Part shown: piece after piece, positions 24,843 through 36,056 of the stretch
How the letters are laid out: each line of letters starts with the position of its first letter
Position numbering within the stretch: the first letter of the stretch is position 1
NCBI RefSeq assembly: GCF_036785885.1
Contig: NC_092329.1
Span: 8,308,001-8,372,000, forward strand
Direction: 5' to 3'
From: Coffea arabica
Lineage: Eukaryota > Streptophyta > Magnoliopsida > Gentianales > Rubiaceae
Length of the DNA: 64,000 nt
Position numbers and translations under genes: made by a program
The notes under the pieces: generated by a model
Told to the model about the DNA's origin: nothing
The model's database searches: none
What the model saw: only the letters and a program-made list of their open reading frames with translations

Positions 24843-25037
24843 TCAAAGAATAGTACAATAGGAGGAGGAGGAGGAGGAGGAGGAATTTTCAGAACCACCA
24901 TTGGCTTTAACTCCCGGCCAATCCTTGCACTGACAGTGTTTGCCTTGCGGAATTCTTGCATACACAGATGCTACATGCTTCCCGCAGCCAACCCAAGTGG
25001 TCTTACCACATCTCGAGCACTTGTCTTCGTAGCACAT
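24843..25037 (-). CDS. small conserved plant cysteine-rich protein with C-terminal CaaL box
   Basis: A single-exon frame gives 64 residues from MCYEDKC to CYS-Thr-Ile-Leu. An in-frame ATG ten codons upstream (25067) exists, but plant relatives as I remember them begin MCYxxKCxxCGK, so 25037 is preferred. Cysteines are at 2, 7, 10, 18, 35, 37 and 61. CSRCGKTTWVGCGKH and KHCQCKDWPGV look like a compact zinc-binding fold, and they match a widespread uncharacterised plant family. The last four residues CTIL fit a CaaX box with terminal Leu, the geranylgeranyltransferase-I type, so membrane attachment is predicted. Residues 52-59 are a Ser run encoded by a GGA/TCC microsatellite. A good TATA box lies 116-126 bases upstream. 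Function is unknown; family membership is fairly sure, zinc binding and prenylation are inference. Confidence 0.8.
   Translation of the reverse strand: MCYEDKCSRCGKTTWVGCGKHVASVYARIPQGKHCQCKDWPGVKANGGSENSSSSSSSSYCTIL
24861..24884. repeat. (GGA)8 microsatellite inside a coding sequence
   Basis: Eight GGA units, read as TCC on the minus strand, encode the Ser run just before the C-terminal CTIL of the cysteine-rich protein. Length changes here would alter the protein in steps of one serine without breaking frame. Confidence 0.9.
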
Positions 25038-25152
25038 TTTCTTCTTCTTTTCGGCCTTCGTAATCAATCAATCAAATCAAATCTGCCTGCCCCTTTGCTC
25101 TTTTGTTTTCGGTGTTAATATGTAGTGCAAGTTTGCTTATGAAGCAATGATT

Positions 25153-25163
25153 TAATTTATAGA
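25153..25163 (-). promoter_or_regulatory. TATA box of the cysteine-rich gene
   Basis: Minus-strand CTATAAATTAA is a near-consensus plant TATA box. It predicts transcription starting near 25130, hence a leader of about 90 bases before the ATG at 25037. Further upstream is a (GGAT) tetranucleotide run (25184-25204). Confidence 0.6.
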
Positions 25164-25743
25164 GTAATTGGTACTTTTAAAATCATCCATCCATCCATCC
25201 ATCCTAGAACATAACGAGATGGTAGCTAGGAAAACATTTCCCGTCGATGCCACCGACAATCATTCGACATTTCGTGACTGACAATATTATTATTATTCCA
25301 AAAGATATTCCAACTTTGGTACAAACCTACGACGATAACTAAGAATGCCTCGTGATCAAGTTTGAAGGCGTCATTATCATACGCCCTGGAGCAACTTTCG
25401 TCAGTCTGGGCCTCCGATTTCAAGAAGCACGGGTGAATTGGGCCAGCATGTCAGAGTAATGGATCGTATGCCAATGCCCAATTTGTATAGGACTGTATAT
25501 GTGTATATATGCCCCGATCTCATATGTTTCCCTATCTCTCTTCCCCTCAAACATTTAATGGAGAATAATAATAATTTAAGGTTTCGAGTCCAAAGAGGGA
25601 AAATAGGTTTAGAGTGTCTCTTTGAACCGAAAAAAATAATGATCAACAACTTGATCCGACTGACTTTTGATACGACCCCACGGGCCACTTCAACATAGAA
25701 AAATTAGTAGGAAAAAAAATGAGAGAGTTCGACTGTTAGATAT

Positions 25744-25774
25744 TTTTTATTTATATATATATATAAAATCAATG

Positions 25775-25810
<36 letters not shown>

Positions 25811-25976
25811 CATTAAGAACATATCTACATTAAGAACATTGTAATAAGTATATCGAAAGTGTGGTAAGTACATTAATCAATGTATATATATATATCTAGA
25901 GTTTTTATATAAAAAATCACTTCAATATATATATATATTAAGAACATATCTAGAGTTTTTATATATATATATATAT
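25744..25976. repeat. compound AT microsatellite with repeated spacer
   Basis: Several (AT)n blocks (notably 25775-25809 and 25964-25977) are separated by repeated words ATTAAGAACATATCTA and TCTAGAGTTTTTATAT. This looks like local slippage and duplication around an AT tract. Confidence 0.8.
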
Positions 25977-27824
25977 ATTTTTGTTCCTATTTATACTTAA
26001 TTTTAATCACTTAAGCAATTAATGTTAGTAAAACCACTACTCTTTAATGGAGGACCTGCTATTGTTTTCAATTTGTCAACCTCACCTCAATTAATTTTGA
26101 AGTATCTTATGTTATAAAAAGGAACACCAACGACATAGCCTAAACCTCTCAACATGACAATACATTGAAAGTTTTAGAATAACGGCCTATGTGTTGTGGG
26201 GAGCATGCATTTATCAGGCTATTCAATTGGGTTTTACAGTAAAGTAAATGCTAAAGTCATATCATATATGGGAGTTGTGATTCCAAAGTTTCGGCAACTT
26301 TTAGATGTCGGCTTGGTGATGACCAGTGCAAATCGTTGAAGATAAATGTTGAATAAGAATTTCGAACCTAAGATGACGGCCAAGAATAATCAATAATAGC
26401 CAAATAGTACATGTTTTGTACAATGACATGAATTAGTTGGAATTTTGGGTAGGTAATATGAATTGGCATTTTGGTTTCTGAGAATCAAACATTATGAATT
26501 ATCCCACAGTCATGACTTCTATCAAACGATAACATATTCTCTCTGCTGATGATTAGTAGGGGCATCTATATCTCTTCTAGAAAAGTGGTTAATTATGTAT
26601 ACATGTTATTGCGTCGTGAGAGCCTTTTTGGGAAGAGTATTATCTTATCTTGTCAAGGGGAAAGGCTAATCAACTATTAATTAGGTGCGACACTCTAGAA
26701 AACAAATATTTTACCACGTATCGTATTGTTGTGGCAAAAGTTCGTTTCACATATAGATGAGTAAGTTTTTTTTTTTTTTTTTTAATGTAATGTCACTATA
26801 TAATTTTTTTAATATATAAATAGATTTAGATCATATCACATAATATCAATTCAAATTCGAAATTCAAATCATGCACGTTGACATACATTCATAACTGTCA
26901 TTGTAAAAAGATCACTACACTACACTGTCAGTGTATAAAAAGTTACTTCTATATATACACTGAAATGACATCAATTATTCCACAAGCTAGCCGGCACATC
27001 AAAAACTCATGAAACAGGAAATTAAGTACCTTAAGAAAAACTTTTAATACATGTCTCTAGATGTTTAAGAAATCATAAACGGCTGCAATTGCATGCATGC
27101 TCAATCAAGAGGTGGATTAGTGGTGCATCTATCTTTCGCAAAATTCTTTATGAAAGTTTGACTTTGTAATAGTATATTGCATTCAATCAACCGAATTTCA
27201 AGTTGCGAGTTGATAAGTGCAGGTGTAGACGGTTCAATTTTTCTCAAGAATCTAAAAGATGCCAAGAGCTGATACAGTATTCTGGATCCTCTCACAATGT
27301 CTGCTTAACTTGAAACGTGGAACATCAAAGATTCTAGATACTCGTGATTTTCCAATCATATAGATATGTGGCTCGAATCCACTTGTGTGCCGAATGATTC
27401 TCTGAAGTCAGTCTGATTAACCGAGTGTGGCTGATTTCTTTATCATCATCAAATCATATCATGAGGAGGTCAAAATCAAAAAGGCGCATTGTCTAGTAGC
27501 TAAAGCAAACATATTCTTCATTCCTCAGTAATGTATCCTCAAGCTGCGTTCACACTTCACACTGCATACATTAATCCCTTTTGCTTTAGAGCAAAGCTTC
27601 TAGACGTACGTACATAATTATCAGATCCAGAGATACACATAAAGACAGAACAGGCCAAAGGAATATATCGGACTTGAGGTAGGTATGGCTGTCTTGTGTC
27701 TTCTGGTTCAGTGTTATACATACATCATCTACATACATATCGCACATAACTAGGTCATGAAACCATAGTCGTACCTGCTGCCCTAACTCCAAACATATCA
27801 ATATCCAAATATTCACATCAAAAT

Positions 27825-28085
27825 ATGGTCCCGAAACCTTTTGCTTTAATTTCTTTCTTCTTCCTTGTATCTTTGATCTTCGGACTAAGGGGTGAAACCA
27901 AAAGGGTTGAAGCATGCTTTACCCATACAAGACTGCTATCATGCACGTATCATCCCACAGGACATGTAGTTTCTGGCTTCCGAATTCCAAGTTCCAGCAA
28001 TCAAATATGGGGTTTATGGAAGGTTGGGGCCCCTGTGCCATATCTTCGAGACACTAAACCACCCGATTTGGCAGCAGCACAATAA
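27825..28085 (+). CDS. possible small secreted peptide, unrecognised
   Basis: An 86-residue frame starts MVPKPFALISFFFLVSLIFG, which reads like a cleavable signal peptide (short basic start, about 15 hydrophobic residues, then GETKRVEA). The rest has only two cysteines and no CLE, IDA, CEP, PSK, RALF or PIP signature that I can see. A similar phrase, PTGHV, recurs in the overlapping +1 region (28024-28221). No TATA box or homologue is known to me. It may be a chance frame in AT-rich DNA. Confidence 0.2.
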   Translation: MVPKPFALISFFFLVSLIFGLRGETKRVEACFTHTRLLSCTYHPTGHVVSGFRIPSSSNQIWGLWKVGAPVPYLRDTKPPDLAAAQ

Positions 28086-29641
28086 CCCTTTGCTCTCTCC
28101 AGGACCAACAGGACATGTCACCCTAAGCTTGCTACATATATTACATTACACCATACTTAGTGAGGATATGATTGTCACTGATTTTTCTCATCCGTATTGG
28201 TTGTGGGCCAAATCCACTTAAATAATTAATCACTATTTTTTTAGCCTTTCAATGAAGAGTGAGCTGACACTCAATCACGAGGAGGTTTATTCATGAATTT
28301 CCCACGAACTTTCATGGAGTTCAACTTTTTTAAATTTGTGTTATGATGTCTCCATAGAGTGGAAGACAATCTCTGTGGGGTAGAGTAGGTTTTACTTTTT
28401 CACAAAGTCGGTGTCTTGCTGATGCTTTCTCTTGGAAATAATAATGAAATCAAGGAAGGTATCTCATTTCTCATATCAGATAGAATGTAGCTCTGACTAG
28501 ACATTTTTTGTCTAGATGGAGCTTATTCCATCTTTTGTGAGTCTTACATTCAGCATTTCTATGATTGTGGAGAGAAATTTGTTTCACTAATTCTTTCTTT
28601 ACATCTAGTCAGTGGAGTTAAATCCATGGTGATTAAGGTATAAACTTTCACATTGAAAAATTGCGAAAATGGCTGTCATTTTTATTGATTCGTGATACAC
28701 TCACGTGCATAAATTGACGCTCAATAATATAAATTAAGATGCCGACAAAGCAAAAATTAGAACTTGTATGCATAATGCCTTCAAAAACCTAAAGAGCTTG
28801 CAAAAATGGCTGCCTCAATATTTAGTTCAAAGGGTTCTTCTGTTATTTACTCAGGATAAGAGATGGATCCAGTATTTAGTTGTCTGCTAAAACTTAATTT
28901 TTTTTTTTTTGGCTAAAGCTCTCTCAATTCAAGGGGTGAATGATAATGTTTAAAATTTATTGTGGGCACACCCTCTATATTTTGTGCACTTATCCTGAGC
29001 TCTAAGCATACAAAATAGAAAAACCCTATTTCAAGTAAATGATTTCCGATTCAAGCTTCACGAATTAATAATATATCTCTCGACACTTCATGTTACATTA
29101 AAATATTCAATTTTCATCTTAGCTATTAGTAAGGCAGAAAAAATAAGAAAAAACCTTGGAGTTTGGCACTGCTGCTACTGTATGATTTTTTAGTTTCTGA
29201 AATATTTTCTTAACATGTATATTTCAATTCTCTTCTTCATCTCACATACATCGCATCGCATCGATGCATTATGATTTTCTTTAAAATAAAAAACTCCCAT
29301 AAACTCCAATCCAAACGGGACATTAGCATTGCATGGTGCGATTGGCTATAGGCTAAGTTACAGCATTATTATTATTAACTTGTATAAAGCGGAAAGTGGG
29401 ATGCACAAAAGCCAAACAAAGAGCACAAAATCACACCAGCAGTAGCAGTGGTCGTCTGGCCGTAAAGCCCGGAACACAATTTGAAACCTTATCTCCAACA
29501 TCATCCCCACCCATCATTGCCAACTTGTACGCTCAATAATCGTCCTCCTGATTCCTCAAGAATCAAATGCCCATGATGCCAAATCATTGGTGGGCTCTAC
29601 ATGCTGCTCTGAGGCTTGTCCTCTCAGCATCAGCATTTGCT

Positions 29642-29745
29642 GTCCACGTGTCAAGCAGAGAGGCTTGACACGTATACGCAGGCCCACCGCCCATACACAA
29701 CATAAATGGGAAAAGAATTTGCATGCACATAATGGCATGCATTAT
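29642..29745. promoter_or_regulatory. cluster of ABRE-like and RY-like motifs with an 11-bp inverted repeat
   Basis: CCACGTGTCAAGC and its inverse GCTTGACACGT form an 11-bp palindrome with a 6-base loop (about 29646-29673). Each arm contains the ABRE core ACGTGTC; the left arm overlaps a CACGTG G-box. AGGCCCACC follows at about 29680, then GCATGCAC and GGCATGCAT (RY-type CATGCA) at about 29720-29742. ABRE plus RY is the usual arrangement in seed-maturation promoters (ABI3/ABI5 targets). No clear coding region adjoins it on either side. Confidence 0.35.
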
Positions 29746-32250
29746 GAGGAGGAGATTACAGAAGAACATCTTTTTGAAGTTAGGGATATATACTTACTAT
29801 AAAGGAGTAATCAGATTTCTGCTGCTTTTGCTGTTTGTTTAAATTAATTGTCCTTAATTTGGCTTGGCTAAGGTGGGATTAAGGAAAGATGGGTTTACAT
29901 TACAAGCATGATGATTAGCTTTGGTATTTGATTATTCTGAAATCACTTACAAACGTTCGATTTTATCCACTCTTGTCGAAGTCAAATGTCTATCTATTGA
30001 CCACGTAAGGCAAACTTGTTAGTTAAGCTCTGGATAACTCTATTTACCTTAATTTAATGGTGCTCGACAGCTTTTCATGGCCTAATGTCCTGACCTCATC
30101 TCTTCTACTTTTCATCTTGTCCGCGTTCTTTACAATTTTTTTTTTACTGTTAAACCATTTGAAAAAGAACAATTATTGTCAAGACAAAATATATGATTCT
30201 GCAATTCTGTATAGATCAATGGTTGCAAAAGCCTCCAAGACATGACCATGATTGCATTATCCCGATCAATGCTGAATTATAACTAGTGGATGGAAATAAA
30301 TCGTCGGTGATGGATAAGCCGTGACAGATTAAGCATATACCTCATTCGGTAATTATCTTCATGGCAAAAGATGTTCGTGAAAATTCAGGTTCTCTTGTAA
30401 CTTGCCATTCAGAAATATGCTTTGTTAAAAGAGTATGTGACAAAGACAAATGTTGCACCGCATTTAATCTCAAGATCTACTTACGTCTCAGCGAAGTAAT
30501 TGATCTTGGATTTAATGAAAGGGTGGGCGGGCTACAAGAACTGAGATATATCAAGCGTAGAACTACAGGTTATTTAATTAAAAATATACATATTTAGTAA
30601 ATCTTTTTTGGCTTGCATTCAATAGGTAGAAATTGGTATATATGTAATCAATCAAACACGACCTAAGAATAAGATAGTATGGTCTTAAAGAAAAAGGGTT
30701 ATAAAGTCGTAAAACTCGATGAATTGATTAATCTTTCTTACGCACAAGTCTGATCACTGACAAGATTAAATGAATACCATATCATATTAGTTCGAATTTT
30801 GAATTCTAAAATTTATAAAAGTCACAAGCATGTAGATCTACTAGTGTATACATTGAAAGGATTTACCCTAAAACTTATGATTAGAGTAAACTGGTTCTGT
30901 CCAAACCTGTCAGTTGGTGTACCCGAAAACTTAAAGCAGAAAAGGAGAAGTACATGAAAAGTGGCTAATTAAATTAACCTTTAGAAAGCTGCCGTTGCCT
31001 GAGCTGAACAATAAAAAAAAAAAACGAATTAGGGTACTTCAGCTGTTACGTGGGATTCAGTCCTGGAGGATAATCTCATCGCATAAGAACAATACAAATC
31101 TGCTATTCAATAGACGCCATGTTTGTTCAAACAGAGATTTATTAATGGGGCACGGTCCTTGAATCGGTCGATTGATTTGTTTAATCAATAATTGAATAAA
31201 GATAATTAGCTATAATAGTGCATGTAGGGTATGCTACATATAGCTCCGGGAAGCAACCTACTCGAATCAAAGTTAGAAAATTATAACAACCTATGCATGG
31301 GATGGGATGTCACTATGATTCACATCCAATTCAATCTGATGAAGCTGGATTTTTATACTAATAATAATAATAATTAATGCCGGAAATCAAATAATTTACT
31401 ATTAATTAGTAGTACTTAAAGATGGACATTTGCCAGACCAATTCATTTGGGTCCTATTAATTGCACAAGGTAAAAGCATATAATTAATTTCAAGCCAACT
31501 TATAACTAATTTACATATCAGTAGTGATTATTGGACTAAATTCACACTACTCCATTTTAATTTCACACCTTTAACGTATCAACATGCAACTTCTACGATT
31601 AGTATTAAAACGTTTGTGAATTTAAAATGAGGGGTGTGAATTTAGCCCTTCTCAGTTAAAAATATAATGAAACGGAACTTTCTTGTTTGAGTAGGATTAC
31701 ACATTTTGGAACAGGAACTGCACAGGATATACCAACGACAAGAAGTCTAGAATGTGTACTAAAGTTGCTGCAAACATATATAATTCACAAGCAAAGGGAA
31801 AAGTTGTATGCCCTACTTCAATTGTCTCCTATTCTTCCATTACCAGTATTAAATGTAAACACTAAAGGTAAAGGTGGCGAACCATTCTCTTCCCTTGTGT
31901 TCTTGTGTGCACCCACTTTTTTACGTGATTCCACGTACCACGAATGTCATCTTCTCTACATACATCATCTTATTACAAGATAGATTGGTTTGATGCAGAC
32001 TTCAACAGAGAGCGCAAGAGAGGGGGAAAGGGGAAAGAGGAGGTGGGGAGGATATGGTTCTCTTATTTAGTCAACCTAAGAAGACAAAGGGAGATGGTGA
32101 TTTTCATAATGTCAGAGTCTAGATTCGTTTTCTCTACTCATTCCTTCCTTTGATTAATAAGCAAATAAGGCTATCCCTCCACTGCCCTCCATAAAAAAAC
32201 TTCATATATTCGATTCTCCTCCACTGATATCAGCAACCAAACCACCCCCC

Positions 32251-32260
32251 TTGTTTATAT
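32251..32260 (+). promoter_or_regulatory. TATA candidate of the HD-Zip gene
   Basis: GTTTATATATCTC lies 50-60 bases before the ATG at 32309. This leaves a short leader of about 20-30 bases. A second, weaker TATA-like CATATATTC occurs at about 32203-32211 and would give a longer leader. Confidence 0.4.
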
Positions 32261-32308
32261 ATCTCACCCCCGTGTTGCAATTTGACCTCAAATATCTTTC
32301 AATAAACC

Positions 32309-33400
32309 ATGGTATTTGATATCAATATTTGCAACACCAGACTTAGTCTTGGCCTAGGCTCCACCTTTACTACCAGAAATAATGATCAAAATCATCTTCC
32401 TCAGTTTGATCATCATGAAGAGTTCAAGAATAAATCATCACCCAAAATTGATCACTTTTCTCTGACTTTAGGCTTGCCATCAGAGCTTGAAACCATTAGT
32501 GTTGATGCTGGTGCCAAAGGTGATCAATCTTGTAATATACATGGACAGCAGGCCTCATCAGTTAGTGCGGTTTCATCATTTTCCAATTCCAGTGTCAAAA
32601 GGGAAAGGGAGGCTAGCGTTGAAGAAGTAGAGGAAGAACGAGTTTCTCCAAAGATTTGTGAAGATCAAGACGAAGAGGGTCCGAGGAAAAAACTTAGATT
32701 GACAAAAGAACAGTCTCTTATTTTAGAAGACAGTTTCAAAGAGCACAGCACTCTCAATCCTGTAATTTTCTTTCGAACTCTCTCCTTTTTCTCCATTTAT
32801 CGGTATTTATATTTGGGATTAGTCTTTAAAGGTGAAACCTTCTGATATGGAACCATCTTTACATTTTTTAACCAGAAACAAAAGCAAGCCTTAGCAAATA
32901 GGTTGAATTTACGGCCACGACAGGTAGAAGTGTGGTTCCAGAACAGAAGAGCCAGGTATTTCCTCGTTAACTTCCTCTAATCTAATCATTTCATTTTTTT
33001 TTTTTTTGTTAAATGAAAGAAAAATGGTTGAGATGAATTTTACCAAAGAGAGAAAAAAATCCCTTGACCGGATTTTCTTTTTTCTGTTTAATCTGCAAAC
33101 AGGACGAAGCTGAAACAAACGGAAGTGGACTGTGAGTTATTAAAGAAATGTTGTGAGACACTAAAAGAAGAGAATAGAAGACTAAACAAAGAATTGCAAG
33201 AGCTAAAAGCAATGAAGCTGGCGGCGCCACCGCCGTTGTACATGCAGATACCGGCAGCCACTCTTAGCATGTGCCCATCTTGTGAGAGGATAAGCAGTGG
33301 TGGTCATGTTGGTGAGAAGTCTTCTAAAATTTCTTTCTCCATCGGAGCGAAGCCTCGCTATTATAGCCCCTTTGCCAATCATCCCTCTGCAGCTTGCTAG
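32309..33400 (+). CDS. HD-Zip class II transcription factor, HAT22-like
   Basis: Three exons, 32309-32761, 32876-32955 and 33103-33400 (TAG), with GT-AG introns give 276 residues, about the length of Arabidopsis HAT22. An N-terminal LSLGLG (12-17) and LTLGL (52-56) are LxLxL EAR-type repression motifs. The acidic stretch at 103-124 precedes the homeodomain (about 126-184: [10 protein letters not shown], then [20 protein letters not shown]). A leucine zipper follows (about 185-215). Then comes CPSCE (235-239), the redox-sensitive motif diagnostic of class II, and an ending [16 protein letters not shown] very like HAT22/HAT9. The protein should dimerise and repress genes through CAATNATTG-type sites, in shade, auxin, cytokinin or chlorophyll-related responses. 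Introns fall inside the homeodomain, as in the family. The gene looks intact. Confidence 0.95.
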
Positions 33401-35676
33401 ACAACTCAGTTAATTAGTCACTTAGGCTCCAATATTATTTGGCCAATACTCATATATTAAATAGATTGTATATCCTTTGTGCCTATGTGAAAATGTGTGA
33501 AAATTGAGTTGTCTCTTTCCCTTCAACCTTACCGGAGCTTTTGTACATAACATATATTTGTGAATTTTTTTTCCATTAGTAGTTTACTTATGGTTATGGT
33601 TCCTTTAACCATGATGGATTAGATCAGGATTCCAATTCATTTTTTTACGTATAAATGGGGTTTTTCTTTCTTAAGAAATATTAGGACTAAAACAATTGTA
33701 ATTCCGGATCAAGACGTACGGGAGAATTTTTCATCAGGCGGATTTGCAACTGCAACTTCATTAAATATGCGAGTAATTTTTAAGATGATTCTCGATGTAA
33801 TCATGCCTCGGGAATGAATTTTCCCAATTTATAAAGATTATCATGTGCTTCTTTTTCAATTTATTTGCATTTGGCCGTATCTACGTAGCAATTTGTTGGA
33901 TTGAGGATTATCTGCAAAACATTTTTTTTCGCTTGTATAATAATTAAGTTTTTTTAAATCCTTTTTCATTTCAAATACATTACATCACAAAATTATTTCA
34001 AAATTATTTTTTCCAAATAATCTCCTGTCGCGGAATTTGAAGATGGACATTGGTCAGGAAATCTATATATGCAACAGCCCTCCTATGGGAACAACATGTC
34101 AACAACACTAATGTTTCAAGCAAATCCACACTTCTTCTATGCTAGAGAAATCCCTTATTTTCTTGGGGTAGCATTTTTGGCTCAAAGATGTCGGTATGAT
34201 TTTGTTCAAAGCATCGATCTTTAGGCTACCATCTTTTTGAGCATGCACATAGTGGTTTGTGGATTGCTAGGGTTGTTGAAATTATATCGTGAGGCTACCT
34301 ATCTTTTCTAAATCTTTGTCCTTCTCTAACCTGTCTTTAATATTCGAAAACTTAATTATTTGCTGTATCGAATAATAGAAATAGAGGTCCTCATAATGGA
34401 TTTACAACTTTAAGTGTGGTAATTAGTACTTGCTTCTGATTTGATCTCAGGATGTATAGATGTCATCTGCAATTATTTTGCTTTGCAGATTGTTTAATTA
34501 TCTGACGATGAGACATTTTTTTTTTTACCGTCCACAACTGCATGCCTAAAAGATACATGTGATTTATCACAATTCAGAAGCATCCAGATTTTAAGTCATA
34601 TCCTGCAGTGGAAAATCTTTGACAAATGCTTTTGGTGTTTTATTTGGAAATCTCTTCTGCACCGCTACTAAATATCTAATTAATAGTAAACAGATGAGAC
34701 CCTGACGAGGAACTATAATACCAATAGGCAATAACAAAAGATATGATTTCAGTACTACTGTCTGCAAGATATCACCTCTCCAAGTTTTCTTTCTTGGAAC
34801 CTAGGAACTAGTATTCCAAAATTTTGTTGCCCTCGAGAAGTTAATTGGCAAAAAAAAAAAAATCAAATTCCTAATTTGTCTTTGGATTAATTTGAACTCT
34901 AAAGTTATGTGGTGATTTAGTGGAATACCTGAATAGCTCCCAATTTCCAACTGATTATTGTATAAGAATGTTTGGAAATTTTTTTTTTTTTGAAATAACA
35001 TTGCAGTACTTTTTGTAATATGATATATGTGAGATAAAATAGTAATTTTGAACATAAAAAAATTATTGAAAATTATATTTATGATACAAATAAAATAATT
35101 TTTACATAAAAAAAGTGGGAATCCAAACACTTGAATTTTTTGGGGCAAGTTGTGTAGAAAATCCAATATGATAATCATGCAACTTGGTAGCATATGCTTG
35201 GATGTTGAGAATTAATTCAATCTACAACTTGATGGAGATGATATTCCTATCTAGTACCTCCTCATTCATGCTCTCAAATAATGTACTATTTTTCTAGCAA
35301 ATGTCCATCTAAGTCGTCATATCGTGTTAGCACCAAACTAACATTGTTAACAATCATAGAGCCTGTCTTTTTAGGTGATCATTATCATTTTATCACCAAA
35401 CTTTTCGTCATCATCCACGTCCAAATGTGTCTGTTTACATCCGGCAATTGCACGCCTCAATATAAAACAAATTTCTCAAGTAAACTGAAAAAACCTTAAC
35501 TTTAATCACATAAATGTTTTTGTTCTCAATTCTTACTTGTGTATTAGGGAAATGATTAAGTTTTATGGTGCTAGTTGATGAAGACAAAAAATAATCCATA
35601 AAGAAGTAATAAAAATCTTCTTAGATATGTTCTTTGTTATCTGTGTATGATTCATGATGTAACTTTGGCCATTAGT
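33401..35676. other. 3' flank of HD-Zip gene and intergenic DNA
   Basis: No gene recognised. The first 200 bases after the stop are likely 3' UTR. AT-rich with several T or A runs (33000s, 34512, 34850, 34980). Confidence 0.5.
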
Positions 35677-35822
35677 GCGGATATTAATGAAATTATGATG
35701 TTCATTAAAAAAAAAGTTGATGAACACAAAAGTCTTGTTTGATAAACACAAAAGCGGATATTAATGAAATTATGACGTTCATTAAAAAAAAAGTTGATGA
35801 ACACAAAAGCCTTGTTTGATAA
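35677..35822. repeat. recent tandem duplication, 77-bp period
   Basis: Two copies of GCGGATATTAATGAAATTAT...AAAAGTTGATGAACACAAAAG..TTGTTTGATAA begin at 35677 and 35754, differing at only a few positions. The second copy runs directly into the GTTTGATAA end of the MITE at 35809-36056. Confidence 0.85.
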
Positions 35823-36056
35823 TCCAATACTTAAATTTCAAATCTTATTTAAAAGTATTTGTTAATCAAAAATAGAACATCTGAATTAATGTAACACTGA
35901 ATTCTCTAGGTCAAATTTATTCCAAAAACTAAGTAATAAATATATTCACTTATCACTTAATATGATATACACTCAAATATATTAAATTTTTTAATACTTA
36001 ACAATTCAGAATGGATTCAAATTTTGCAATTTCAATTTTATCAAACGCACCTAACG
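35809..36056. mobile_element. MITE, family C copy 2
   Basis: Starts CTTGTTTGATAATCC and ends TTTTATCAAACGCACC. The interior shares ATAGAACATCTGAATTAAT and CTCAAATATATTA with 20053-20318. The left terminus appears twice because of the adjoining 77-bp duplication. Confidence 0.6.

Larger units (their letters stand above)
25977..32250. other. AT-rich intergenic DNA
   Basis: Apart from one weak secreted-peptide candidate (27825-28085) and a motif cluster (29642-29745), nothing was recognised. Homopolymers occur near 26770 and 28900. A trinucleotide (ATA/ATT) run lies at 31360-31375. The last 400 bases before 32309 are the HD-Zip promoter region. Confidence 0.5.

Noticed and set aside
24701..24961. 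minus-strand frame with eight prolines
   Set aside because: Overlaps the cysteine-rich gene in another frame; the prolines are the GGA repeat shifted by one base.
30057..30245. 62-codon plus frame with one hydrophobic stretch
   Set aside because: T-rich DNA gives hydrophobic codons by chance; no conserved family or supporting signals.
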